The notes under the pieces are model-generated. The model ran no database searches, was not told the DNA's origin, and saw only the letters and a program-made list of their open reading frames with translations. Shown here one piece after another: positions 1 to 10,965 of a DNA stretch of 64,000 nt (positions within the stretch are counted from its first letter, which is position 1; each line of letters opens with the position of its first letter). Source of the stretch: Chlorophyllum brunneum (taxonomy: Eukaryota; Basidiomycota; Agaricomycetes; Agaricales; Agaricaceae). The stretch spans positions 2,294,001 to 2,358,000 of the forward strand of contig OY756142.1 of NCBI GenBank assembly GCA_963576785.1. The letters run 5' to 3'. The translations under genes were made by a program, and so were the position numbers.

Positions 1-2915
1 GACGCAACAAAACCTCCAAGGAAGACGATCATGACGCTAGCCTTAGTGACGGGGTGTAAAAGGAAAGGCGCGTAGTAGCGACGGATCAATCTTGCAATTC
101 GACCTGAACCACTAGAAGTAGCAGAAGTCTCTGGCAACGCTATCCGAGAAGACAGACGAATGCAAGGGAAACAATCAACGCGGTTGCTCTAGTTTAAACT
201 GATTAGAACTACTGTCAAGATATGTGTAGGACCCAACTCACTTCGATGCGCTTGAGGTCCAAGAGCAAAGCACTAATGAATACAGTCACTTGCAGGGTGG
301 CATTGATCAACACACTTCCGGCAGCATAAAGTGCAAAATTGCGCACGGCTGGCATAGGCACAAGAGCTCCGAGGGCAAAGGCGACGGTCTCCGTGATGGT
401 GCTCAATAGAATAGAGGGTCCCATCTTTGCCAAAGTTCGCGCTACTCTCTCTTCGGCGCTCAGGTACAGTGGGAGTGATGTATCATCCACCTCCGCATGT
501 GTCGATTCGAAAGGCGAGCGGTGAGAGTTCGTGGGGGATAGAGGGGCGGCGTAATTTCCTTGGGTTGTTGGTGCTGCATTAGGCCCATGAAGTGCATTCT
601 GGCGGTCAAGTTCGTGGACGAGAATAAAGACATTGTCGACACCGACTGCGAGGACGAGGAAGGGAATCACCTCGGCGATGATAAGTGTCACTCGGACGCC
701 CAACAGAGAGAAAAATCCGACGGCCGTTGTGATAGAAAGAAGGACCAAACAGATACCAAATAAACCAAGTAAAACTTTCGAACTAACGAAGAGGTTACGA
801 GGGAGGCGAGGGAGGATAGTGGGGACATTCCGGGAGTCGATGGAAATGGTAGAAGCCGAATTTGAGCGTTTGAATAGCCTTGGAAGGTTGCGGATCCATT
901 GAGAAATGCAGGACATGACGCTGTCTTCATCTTTGGCAGCAGATCCACTACCAAGGGTGAGAGAGACATAGAGGAACATAGCCAGGTATGACAACACAAC
1001 GGTGCGAACGTCTGTGTTTGTGCTCTTATTTAGTTCCTCCTCGAGGGACACACCAGTGGAAAAGACGACCGATAGGCCAGCCTCTCCTTCAGAGCGTTGG
1101 CTGAGCTGAGTGAGATATTCACGCAGGGCTGTCTCCCAATCCGCTGTTATGGCTTGCTTGTGAGGATCAAGTGAGTCGGACACCACATATGTCACAATAA
1201 AGGCTTCAGCCTCCAGGTATTTTTTGAAGCCCTTTGAGTCAATGGGAACACCCCCTAAAACAAATTGGGGCTCGAGAGGTTGCTCGAAGTCAGGGAGGCA
1301 GTCAACGGGATTCCAGGCGCATGCCTCAAGATGGTCGGCCCAGGTGTCAGGATCATAGTCCTCTAAGTCATTCCCATACCATGCCGCGATGGACTGGGTG
1401 ACACATGCACCATGAGGACCTGCAGGCTTGAAGCAAACGTCATCAAGCGTGAAACCATTAGGCGATACGAGGTCACGAATGTCTGCCTCAACATCAAACC
1501 AGTACTTGAGGTGGTTCCAGGACAAAACTGGTCCCTTCTCGCCTACGGCGACTGGTGGAACTGTGGTGCGGTCCGGATTGGACTCTGCGACTTGGGGTGC
1601 AACAGTTACAAAGATCTGCTCAGTACGATAGAATGGTCCAAAATGTTCATCGAAATACTCCTTTTGCAGCCTGCTCTCCGAATCGGGTGCCACCCAAAGC
1701 CTGACAGGATCGGTTTCAATGGTGAACTTATCCCAGCCAAGGTTCAGCAGACCCATGACAAGAAACACCGCTGAAAACATGAACCATGGATGATTGGAGG
1801 CGAATAGACCCAAATGGTAGAACCCTTTCCGGACCACGTTATTGAGGCGGTCCTGGCGGGGCTGAACGGTCTCTATGGGGTCAAGCAAAGACACGCCACG
1901 ACCGAGATGACGGGACTCGGATTGTACACCTGACGCATCTTCGTCGAAATACTGGGATAGGGAACCAGCACCAACAAGTCCACGGGTATGTGTCCGTGGT
2001 GAAGTAGTGTCTTCCGAGAGTGCGACACGTTCATACGACTTCTCTCGGCGATGGCGACGGAGGGCAGAGATGGCATAGCCTGTCAGGAAGGCCAAAACTG
2101 CCAAGGTGTAGGTAATGGTGAGGATAAAAGATAGGCAAGATAGTGGACCAACGACGCATGTGGGGCCTGCGTCAGGTAAGGGAACAGGTGGTAGGGTGGG
2201 ACACATGTTAGGGCAGTCTATGCAAGTGCAGCGGCTTGTCAGGTCGTTATCGTAGCAATTCCGGGGAGACGCATCAAAGGGTGTAACCTCGGGAGGTGAT
2301 GTAGTTGGAAAACTAATTTGGAAAGGACTTCCGAGGGGTTTCTCGTCGCCTAAGAACTTGAAGAATGCATGGTAATCCTTCGCTCCTCCTCCAATGAAAT
2401 CCATGGCATAGCCATTGGTGACACCGAACTGCACATCCTTGCAGCTATCATAAAACCCTTTGCCAAACTTCTCCGTGACATAAAAGTCAGCAGATTTGAC
2501 GGCTGTCTGACCACTTGTAGTTTGCTGAGTTGCGGTGATATTGACAAAATCCCCTTGCTGAGGAGAGCATGTGAAGGAGCAAAAGAACGACCTGAAATTG
2601 TTTCTGCATGCAGGGCACGAGGCCAAGAAAGCCTCCACTTGGACAAAGTTGCTCTTGAGAGTCTCAACTTGGTCTGACGTACAACACACCGGTCCACTGG
2701 CGAATTCAGCCCCGCAAACCTCTGTGAGTAGGGAACGAGTCTCTTCGTCTTCAGGCTAGGGTACAGAGACCTCAGAAGCAGCCGCAGTACGGGGCGAGTG
2801 CACGACGTACCTCTTCAGGCGGTCCGTCATATGGACACGGCAGAGGTTTGAACGCCTTGGTGCCGCATGATGACCGCATAGCACACCGCCCCACATCTCC
2901 TGGACTATCGCTCAT
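1..2915 (-). CDS. NCR1: NPC1/Ncr1-type sterol transporter, 3' part outside window
   Basis: Moves sterol out of the lysosome/vacuole lumen with NPC2. Seen: exons 2811..2915, 242..2755 and 1..188, with introns 2756..2810 and 189..241. The first exon carries the family signature CAMRSSCG..LPCPYDGPP, followed by a Cys-rich N-terminal sterol-binding domain (CCTSDQVETL, FFCSFTCSPQQGDF, CTCIDCPNMCP), a transmembrane segment, the middle luminal domain, and a sterol-sensing domain with several helices (FLVLAVGVDNVFILVHEL). The last visible exon (RVDCFPC...) matches the segment after the SSD, so the C-terminal half lies beyond base 1. The only ATG in frame (2915) gives MSDSPGDVGRCAM with no signal peptide, which is odd for a luminal N-terminus; an upstream exon may be missing. 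Divergent from DPH1. The family call is very safe, the start is not. Confidence 0.95.
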
Positions 2916-2997
2916 GTTGGATAACTGGAATCGCTGGAGCTAAAGTTACGTGCAAGGAGATGATACCTGGCCTACAGCATAGACGCAGCGAGGTCGG
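2916..2997. promoter_or_regulatory. Short bidirectional promoter between NPC1 and DPH1
   Basis: Only 82 bases separate the predicted start codons of the two divergent genes, so both must share regulatory DNA or overlap in their 5' leaders. No clear TATA box is visible. If NPC1 has an upstream signal-peptide exon it would have to lie here or overlap DPH1. Confidence 0.5.
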
Positions 2998-4872
2998 ATG
3001 ACGAGTGGGGGAGGCAGAGACGCGAGGGACTACAATGCCGTAGAGGAGCACGTGGATGGCACCACAAAGTCAGATCAGCCTGCCCAGCTAATTACTGACC
3101 CTATGGCCGATCCAGCCCTCCCTCCTAGGCAGCCGTCCACCGCTGCAAAGCCGAGAAAGCGCTTTGTTGGCAGCAAGTCCGCTAGACCCTCAAAACCCGG
3201 AGTCCAGCCCGTCGTCACAAACCAGATCCCCCAGGAAATACTCAATGATGATCCCCTGAATGCTGCCATCCGACAACTCCCTTCAAATTACTCGTTCGAG
3301 ATTCACAAAACAATCCATCATATTCGAAAAAATAAGTCTACCATGGTCGCGCTCCAGATGCCAGAAGGTCTTCAGATGTTTGCTTGTACCATTGCAGACA
3401 TCATCGAGCGGTGCGCAGGAACTTATCGGCAACGGTGATTACTCATTAAAACTCCCTCTGGTAGGTTCACCAATGCTCTGACCGTGATCATGGGAGACGT
3501 CACATATGGAGCATGCTGTATAGACGATTACACCGCGGTAGCTCTTGGATGTGATATGATGGTACACTACGGCCACAGCTGCTTGGGTAGGTTTCCGACC
3601 TCCTATATTCTTATATTTTATCTGACCCCGCCCATACAGTTCCTATGGATCAGACCTCCATCAAGACACTCTATGTCTTCGTTGAAATCGGCATCGACTC
3701 TTCACATCTACACCAATCGATCAGGCTCAATTTTCCGAGTGACCGCCAAACCTTCCAAGAACGTTTACTCGATGCTGAAGAAGAATCTAGCCAGATACCT
3801 GCAGGGACACAGATTACATCTAGTACAGCCCAGCTTCGTATAGAAGGACCCTCTGAAGGTTCACCGGAAACAGAGCTGAGCGAGCCGCCCAAAAATACTG
3901 GCTCGACACGCCTCGCCCTTGTGTCGACGATACAGTTCGTTGCAGCCTTACAGAAGTTGAAGGAGGATCTTTCCAACGAATACCGAGCCGTGATTCAAAA
4001 TTCTGATTCTAGGCTGATAGAAAATGGAAGCGAGGGTAACGACATCACACAAGACGACAAGAATAAGTTCTGGACAGAACCATACGATGCCACAATACCA
4101 AGATCGAAGCCTCTTTCTCCAGGAGAAATCCTTGGATGCACTGCCCCAACCTTGAAGGATGTAGACGCACTGATGTATGTCTTTCCGCGCAGTCCTAGTT
4201 CATTCCTCACAAATTTCGCCAGATATTTGGGCGATGGACGGTTCCATCTTGAATCTATTATGATTGCCAACCCCACCGTGCCCGCCTTTCGCTACGACCC
4301 GTATTCAAAGAAGTTCACAAGAGAACGTTATAATCACCACGAGATGCAAATTATCAGAGACCAAGCAATACAAAATGCCAAACGGAGCATAGAGATGTAT
4401 CGGGCACCAGAAGCGACCAGCTTGAGAGATCCTCCTCTGTGGGGAGTAGTATTAGGGACCCTTGGCAGGCAGGGGAACTTGAATCAAATGCAGGTAAATG
4501 CGACTCTAGCTTCCCATTGGAAACGCAGGTTTGACTTTCTTTATCCAGGCCATCACACGACAGTTAGAAGCCTCGGCGACCCCTATCCCTTATATACCGA
4601 TCCTTCTGTCCGAGCTCTCCCCCGCGAAGCTCTCCCTCTTCAACCCTCACGTCTCGGCATTCATTCAAACATCCTGTCCGCGCCTATCAATCGACTGGGG
4701 CTACGCATTTGATCGTCCCCTACTCAGCCCGTATGAGACTGCCGTCGCTGTTGGTGCTGCTCCGAGCTGGTTGGATTCCAAGATGAGTGACTCGAGGAAT
4801 GGAGCCTACCCGATGAATTTCTATGAAGCGAATAGCCCATGGGCTTTGTCACGAACGAAAGGTTCTTTTTAG
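2998..4872 (+). CDS. DPH1: Diphthamide biosynthesis protein 1 (DPH1)
   Basis: Catalyses, with DPH2, the first step of diphthamide synthesis on elongation factor 2: radical-SAM-like transfer of the 3-amino-3-carboxypropyl group from SAM to a histidine. Exons 2998..3410, 3465..3586, 3640..4493 and 4549..4872 join in frame to 570 residues. Family motifs in order: [66 protein letters not shown] and [10 protein letters not shown]. The three cysteines that hold the [4Fe-4S] cluster are those in the GACC, LGC and SCPR segments. A fungal linker of roughly 60 residues rich in Ser, Glu and Pro separates the first two blocks. The N-terminal ~90 residues are low complexity. Cytosolic. The splice at GAGCG/GTGCGC restores the conserved IIERF. 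Confidence 0.96.
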
Positions 4873-5938
4873 CTATCTCGCGTCCAAGTACGACCGCTGC
4901 GATTATTCGTTCAATGATGATTCGTTTTCCTGAACTTGCTCTCTTCACTCCGATTTAACTTCAATGCAACGATCCATTGGCCGATCGCCGCGGCTGCGGT
5001 GCTCTATTTGGCGTGGACGTGGTTGCGCAAGGAGGTTCTGTCCGTCTTATCCATCGGCGGTTGGTGGAAGCTCGGGCTCGTGATTCCCTAATGCGTCGCC
5101 TTTGCCTTCTGCAATATAAAAATTTTACTTGACGTACGCTTGAAGTGACTGACAGCGATCCCAAAAAAGACGGATACTCAAGCAAATAATAACTGGCAAT
5201 GAGTTCGAGTATTTTGTACTACCTTTGACCCTATGACATCCAGACCGTCGCCGTTGATCGATATCAGTAAGGTCCGCAGGTGCTGCAACCCATGAAATGC
5301 AGTGACTGACATATCAGTACTTAAGGAGCTCGCTTGATTCCGAGCATCCATTTGATCCGTTCAAGACCCTTGACTTTGCTTTCCCTACCGGCGACCCCCG
5401 GACCGCGAGTCTCGAACCTATGTTGGATTCATGTATCGTTCAGCCGGTAAGCCCCCTATGGAATTCGAAAATCAGGTCCTCTTTCCTGTGGACTTCTCGC
5501 TATGGCCTCTTGCTACTTGTTGCTGACCTACCTTATTCGGGTCAGGATCGCCAGTTGAATGATTCCACCTCGTCTTTGAATGCACACAGCCATAGTTGAC
5601 ATGAGCCACTTGTTGTTCACCCCACGGAAGGAAGGACCCAATCGGCCAGGAAGATATCCCTTTCTGCCCATCGGCGATAGAAAATGCATCAAAAGCATCG
5701 TCCGCTAGGTCTAGATTATGCCGATCCCAACGCTTGCCTTGTTTGAGGAACTGCGTCCCTGATGAGAGCGAATGCAAGCCCAAACCTTAACTTGACGGCA
5801 TCCTTAATACCAAAGAGGCGTCAGGTTGCGACAGCTGTAGTATAAATTTATGATGTAGTGGGTTGGTACTCACTTCCCATCACCTCCCTTCCTTCGCCTC
5901 ATGTCCTACGTTTTACCCCGAACATCCCTCTTATCGCT
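4873..5938. other. Unassigned interval with short coding-like fragments
   Basis: Nothing here could be assigned to a family. Two stretches look coding on the plus strand. About 4955..5091 is open for ~45 codons with a hydrophobic, Trp-rich reading. A possible two-exon ORF starts at the ATG at 5233, with an intron of about 5273..5319 and then an exon to about 5447 ending at a GTAAGC donor; its residues include HPFDPFKTLDFAFPTGDP. On the minus strand 5472..5783 is open for 103 codons with no recognised motif. These could be parts of a small unannotated gene, a decayed gene, or chance. Confidence 0.3.
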
Positions 5939-7762
5939 ATGTCTATAAGTCTATCGAGCGAGGCGTCCTCTGTTGTTCAGGTTCTCCAACTTCAACATTA
6001 CTGTCAGCGTGGGTGCTTTTCGTGCCTTCGGCTGATAATGAGATGTGACCAGTTGACTTTCGATAAACACAGTCGCGGCCCTAATCATCACTTTCTATGA
6101 CCATGGTTGGTATTCCAACGTCACTCGAAGTTTGATGAGCACTGATTTGAGATGACCACAGTTATAACTTTTGACCAAGAGGTGAGTGTCCACACACCAT
6201 CTAACGTGATCAAGCTGATAACTTCGTCCAGATAGAGTTAATATGGGCCAGTACTCGGTCTTGGTGGATTAGAACTTTACTTATCCTCGTCTCAATGTAG
6301 AGGAAGCGCTGGTCAAAGTCCAAAGTTCTTTACTTCCTGGTATATCTGTTCTATTTCTACGCTATGAAACATGCATACAGCTTCTATTATAGTGCCGGTA
6401 TATTGGGAACACCCTCATATTGTACGTAGCGGGATGGCTCGATTGAGGTGGTACTGCTCACAAAGTTTTTTTACCCTTTTAGCTGGGAAACATATGGTAC
6501 GTTTCCGCGTGGAAATTTCCTCCGCCCACCTCTGACAGGATTCTAGTTTATCTGAACCAGCATCCAACAGATAAGGCAAGAACGTCCCTTTGATTGTCTG
6601 GGTTCTCGTAATTCACTAACGTCTCCCTCAGTTGTAGGTGCCTTTCCTCTGAAAGTCTCCTGAGACTGAATAGGGTATGGGTCCAATATCTAGTTGTGCG
6701 TAGTGTTTGCCGTTCCTTTGTCATCTCTACTCAATGTTTTGTTTTGCAGGTCTTTGGGGAATACGGATAATTTCATCGGTAGCTATCACCTGCACATGGA
6801 TCACGCAACGTAGGTCCAATCCCATTGCCAGTGGATGTACTATGTTGATATCCTCCGGCAGTTATCATGCAATTTCGCATCCAAGCCATTTACAATAGTA
6901 AAATCTTGTCGGGATTTCTGTCCGCGGTGTTTGTCGGTGAGGTCGTCGGGTTGATCACTCTCGGTTTCTTGGCCATGCATGGCATGGAAGGTACGTTCGG
7001 TCATCTTCGGTGCTGGCTCCAGTTCCAAACATTGTGATCAGTTACATCCCAACCTTTCCCCGGAGTATATCAATGTACTTGTGTCAAATTTCCGTCCTAC
7101 GCCTTCATGTTCTGGGTCCCTATTTTATTCTTCGACACTCTCTTATTCCTCCTTGCCGTGGGTCTCGCCTTCATAAGCTGGCGCCGACGTCCTGAAGATC
7201 CTACACCTCGGTGGTATGGTCCGTCACTCGTGGATATCTTACTACGCGATAACTTTGGCTATTTCTTTTCGTAAGTGCCCTTTTATACTCCAGCTGGAAC
7301 TTCAAACTTAAGGTTGACCAAAGCGCATTTGGAATTTATCTCGCGACTACGATCATCTGGATCACCGCACCGACACGCTACGTCAGCATTCCATCCTGCT
7401 TCTCCTACTCCATAACCACCGTTATGGGATCTCGACTCATCCTCAATCTCTGTGATGCATACCATAACCCTTCAAAATATGCATCGCGAGGTACTTCCGA
7501 ATGGGACACACGTTCTCACTGGGCGTCGAGTAGCAAACCCTCCATCGGGTTCATGGCGAATACAGCCAACGGAGCATTGGAGGCTACTGCTGTGCCTGTG
7601 CAGGCTCACTCACAATCAGAGATTGGTGTACTCGAGGGTTCCGTACACGTGGAGATGCGCGTGATATCAAACTACATCGAGCATACGAAGGACGTCAGTG
7701 ATCATGGACAAGCTTTGAGTACAGGGGCTTTGAAGGAACCCGCACCAAACACTGAAGTTTAG
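5939..7762 (+). CDS. DUF6533-family multi-pass membrane protein
   Basis: A fungal seven-helix-like protein of unknown function, from a family greatly expanded in Agaricomycetes. Exon 1 is 5939..6008 (LQLQHYCQ). Short exons follow at 6073..6105, 6162..6181 and from 6232, which together read LAALIITFYDHVITFDQEIELIWA, the DUF6533 signature (Tyr-Asp, FD-E, IW). Later exons give MQFRIQAIYNSK, a membrane helix (VFVGEVVGLITLGFLAM), FWVPILFFDTLLFLLAV, PSLVDILLRDNFGYFF, IYLATTIIWITAPT and GSRLILNLCDAY, all in the family's order, then a hydrophilic C-terminal tail of ~90 residues ending at 7762. Exons between about 6260 and 6860 could not be fixed with confidence. The ATG at 5939 is chosen because upstream ATGs run into stops. 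Receptor-like function is only inferred. Confidence 0.75.
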
Positions 7763-8328
7763 TTCCACTAGGTACACTCTTTGAGTCTCCACGAGCTTGC
7801 TATCATGGACCAGTTCTAATACAGTCGTCGATATCCGGCCATCATTCTATCCATTTTAGGATCAGATATTCCTTTCTAATTCTTCAACTAATAGTTTCGG
7901 TGCGGTACTAATTGCTTTTTCAACTGCTTTCTTGCTTTCCAAAGTGGGCGAGTCTGTTCCATGTAGGAAGTACTTTACTCATACCTACCCTGTAGTAGAA
8001 CAGAGCCAGGAGAAAACCAGCAGTACTTTGAACAGAGCGGCTAGTTCTCATACGCATTCCTGGAATGTCAGCAGCTGGCTAACAGCGAAATACTCAGGGG
8101 CGGGTATGTTTCAATCAATCCCAGGCGAAGATGCAAAGAGCTGCCCAGAACCCATATAATTGCTAACACGGTAGGAGTCAAGATTTATCGACAATCACGG
8201 TCTGCAAGTGGATTTGAATAAACATCCGACGCAACCCGGTGGTCAAGTTCAGTGAGAAACGAGTACAATCACACCTCAGTTATCCCCGACAGGGATGTAA
8301 AGTGCCTCGTCCGCGAGTCAGCTACGGT
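7763..8328. other. Intergenic, convergent 3' ends
   Basis: Lies between the stop of the DUF6533 gene and the stop of the minus-strand gene that follows. A 75-codon open frame at 7932..8159 has no recognisable motif and no coding support. I see no repeat or RNA gene. Confidence 0.5.
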
Positions 8329-8886
8329 CTACTCTGCTTTCTGCTTCTGCTTCTGCTCCCTTGCTTCTATCAACGTTTCATAACCAGGCAGAGACCCCGA
8401 CTCTACACCATATAAGGCGTCGACAATTTGCCTCTCCCTACCGGCAACTGTTCCACTCCATGAACCCGATTCCCCGTGCGTCAATGGAGACGTAGAAAGG
8501 GATTCCAGATTCCAAGGACAGACTCTCGGAGCCGAACGCTGGTCCTTGAGAATATGGTCATACGTATGATGAGGAATTTGGTTGATGGACTGTTGCCGTT
8601 CCAACGTGGTGTTGATAAAAGCGGCGTCGATGCGGTCCAGGAGGTTATCCATGGTAATAAAGTCATCAGATTGATGGTAGAGAGCGACGAGGGCGCGCAT
8701 TTTATGTGGGGGCAGTAGGGTTTGGGTTTTGGGATTGACTCTGGGAGTACGGCCCTTGCGGCGGGGAGGACGGGGTGTTGTTGTCGGGTTGCTGCTGGCA
8801 GATGTAGAGTGTTTGCATAGGGATGTTGTTGCAAAGGAGCGAGAGAGACGGAGAGGGAGAGACCAGGCAGGACCACACAGCGACAT
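8329..8886 (-). CDS. Orphan protein with mitochondrial presequence
   Basis: Single-exon ORF of 185 residues with an ATG at 8886. The first ~30 residues (LRLSRSFATTSLCK) are rich in Arg and Ser without acidic residues, a typical mitochondrial presequence with an R-S-F-A/T-T cleavage context. A basic Pro-rich linker follows (about residues 35-60), then a likely globular part (MRALVALYHQSDDFITMDNL, LLDRIDAAFIN) with predicted helices, and a short tail ending in a Gln/Lys repeat. I do not recognise a domain. An in-frame TGA just upstream of the ATG rules out an N-terminal extension. Its 5' end faces the 3' end of the sirtuin gene. Probably a lineage-restricted mitochondrial matrix or ribosome-associated protein; the function is open. 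Confidence 0.7.
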   Translation of the reverse strand: MSLCGPAWSLPLRLSRSFATTSLCKHSTSASSNPTTTPRPPRRKGRTPRVNPKTQTLLPPHKMRALVALYHQSDDFITMDNLLDRIDAAFINTTLERQQSINQIPHHTYDHILKDQRSAPRVCPWNLESLSTSPLTHGESGSWSGTVAGRERQIVDALYGVESGSLPGYETLIEAREQKQKQKAE

Positions 8887-8949
8887 CGTTCAGTTTGCTG
8901 CCAAAATTCCACTCCGAAAGCAGTGACAACCGTGTTGTCACACCTGTCA

Positions 8950-10220
8950 CTACATGACCACTTCTATTTCGGGCCAGTTGGTTTGGGCACCTACCCAAGG
9001 TTTCAGAATGTAACCGACTCTGGCGAGGAAAAAGTCGAGCCAGGCTTCAGAGCTTCTGAGGTCAAGATCACGGGCGATGTATTTTACTAGATCAGTTCCA
9101 AGCTTGGCTACAGAAATAGTGGATAAATTTTGGGAGCCGAACGCTACTAGATTTTTCCATATGTTTTTTTCCTTTCAAATTTCTTGGGGGACACCTAGCG
9201 CAACGGGCAGCGTCTCTTCGCAACCCCCCAGAAATAGGAAGTCTGCGTCTTCGTCTCCTTCAGATCGTTCGAGATTGAATACTGCAACCTTCCCCCCATA
9301 GCTTTGCACTATGTCAGCATATCCTGCGGCGGGGTAGACCTAGAAGTAGGTGGCATGAGGAAGAAAAGCTGGAGGAAAAGGCAAGGTGACTGACAGTGGA
9401 AGACGTTCCAACGACAAGGCAGAGGTCCGCTTCCTTGGCCAAGTTATCGATAATGTCGAGGTGGTGGGGTCGCTCACCGAACCATACGACAGCGGGCCGA
9501 GCTAGTGCGCCACATTTCTCGCAGCAAGGTAATTCATCCAGGGGAATATCTGTCTCTGAGACATCAGCTTCCAAGAGTTTTTCAGTTCCCGCTAGAGCTT
9601 CGCAGATGGGTGATTGAGGGTTCCAGGTAGTGTGGTTGCATTCGGTGCATGCGACTTCGAGTAGTCTCCCATGCATTTCGATAATGTGCGGGTGTGCTGC
9701 CGTCTCGTCTGGGATGGAGACCGACGATGAGACTTCTTTCAGTGCTCTGGGGCTGAGACCATCCACATTTTGTGTTATGAGTGTGAAAGTCGAGTCTGAC
9801 GCGCACAGGGACTCGCGGACTCGGGGTGAGCTGAAGCAGGCAATAGCATAGTGTGCTGCATTTGGTTTCACGCGTAGCGCACTGCCGAAGTTGGATGAGA
9901 AGATAGTAAAAGGGTTTGGTGTCGGAAAACAAACGATTCTCTCCGATAATGATAAAATTGCCAGACGCGGGAGGGGTTGGCTCTGAATGCCTGGGGAGTT
10001 GCGAGAGACGTTGCCTCGAATCTCCGCCAATAGCCGCCATAACCCCTGAAGGTAGCCAAGCCTGCAGCAGAAACGGGTTAGTCGCTGGCTGTGCAGGGTC
10101 GTTCAGTTAACAACCTGATGCAGCTGAAAGGCCTGCGCCTGCTATGACAATTATGTTTCTAGACTCTCTCAGGACCTGCCTGAAAGCATCCATGTCTGTT
10201 GATGGGGCACCGGTGGACAT
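8950..10220 (-). CDS. SIRT5-type sirtuin (NAD-dependent lysine deacylase)
   Basis: Removes succinyl, malonyl or acetyl groups from lysine using NAD. Five exons: 10115..10220, 9935..10061, 9395..9881, 9195..9339 and 8950..9107, 340 residues in frame. Motifs: [14 protein letters not shown] (NAD loop, residues 28-42), FYHYRRE with Tyr72 and Arg75, the YxxR pair that binds acidic acyl groups in SIRT5 and bacterial CobB, TQNVDG (114-119), catalytic His148 in EMHGR, zinc cysteines 156/159 and 198/201, RPAVVWFGE and [12 protein letters not shown]. The last intron must be removed (GTGTCC...CTGTAG) to give [16 protein letters not shown]; reading through gives an early stop. A ~50-residue tail after the Rossmann fold is longer than in animal SIRT5. 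No mitochondrial presequence is visible, so a cytosolic or nuclear site is likely. Confidence 0.93.
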
Positions 10221-10294
10221 TGTGGTAGAAATAGGGAGGATCAGAGAGATCAAATGACCGTGTTTGGATTGTCTCATCCTCTCAAACGCTCGAC

Positions 10295-10305
10295 TTATCA
10301 GATAA
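10295..10305. promoter_or_regulatory. Candidate iron-GATA site 1 (TTATCAGATAA)
   Basis: Contains ATCAGATAA, a perfect match to ATCWGATAA, the consensus bound by the fungal iron-responsive GATA repressors of the SreA/Urbs1 class. It is an inverted pair of GATA cores. It lies 74 bases upstream of the sirtuin start. Confidence 0.5.
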
Positions 10306-10876
10306 ATCTCACATACTCGATCACACGGGAACTACAGACTGCGTATGTCTGGGCGTGTTCGTTATTAATACCACCATCACATTAGCAGTCTCAAACTCCG
10401 CAACAATCGATAGTGTCTGATTGTACATGCATCGCTTCGCCTCATGGCATCTGAATGCCACGGAGGTCAGGCGGTAATCGCAGAACAGAAACCAAGTGCC
10501 GCTGCGGGGGCTCAAAACTTCATTCGTGGGTACCGTGTGGTAATTACAATCTCATGCAAGCTTTCGGGCAGGATCACGCTGACCGAGGAGCATTTATTGC
10601 GCGTCACACTGTTTGTAATGGTGGAAGTGGGGATCACGCCGCGACAGGCGGACCTGGAGCCGTGGTTGGTTGTGGGTAAATTTAGGGGTGGTGGGAACGC
10701 TAGGGATTGATGGACACAGAATGTGAAGGCGGCTTGCAGGTCAAGTACCCTGCTCTGACTGGGAAATATAGGACCCTGGTGAGGCAAGAGAGACCTGGCC
10801 GGTGTTGTGTGCTGAGAGGGCTGAGGGGTGAGGGGAAAACAGAGTTTTCTGACGTAAGCCGAAGAAGAGCCGGAAC

Positions 10877-10887
10877 TTATCTGATAA
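10877..10887. promoter_or_regulatory. Candidate iron-GATA site 2 (TTATCTGATAA)
   Basis: Perfect ATCWGATAA match, embedded in the 13-base palindrome CTTATCTGATAAG (10876..10888). It sits about 80 bases upstream of the ATG of the Apd1/Aim32-like [2Fe-2S] gene, a good position for a promoter-proximal repressor site. Confidence 0.55.
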
Positions 10888-10965
10888 GCGGTGCAGCTGA
10901 ATTTGTTTGGCCCTGCACCCCGTTTTCTCCTCCCCACCCGTCCCTCTTCCTCCATTCTTTCCCCC

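Larger units (their letters stand above)
10221..10965. promoter_or_regulatory. Divergent promoter, sirtuin / Apd1-like gene
   Basis: A 745-base gap between divergent start codons. It contains two palindromic TTATCWGATAA elements (10295..10305 and 10877..10887). Long open frames on both strands here (e.g. minus 10512..10967) have no family resemblance and are treated as chance. Confidence 0.5.

Noticed and set aside
9175..9194. Sirtuin stop codon directly after VALGVPQEI
   Set aside because: A GTGTCC donor and CTGTAG acceptor bridge to a further exon that continues in frame for 52 codons, with well-formed helix-type sequence, so the earlier stop is intronic.
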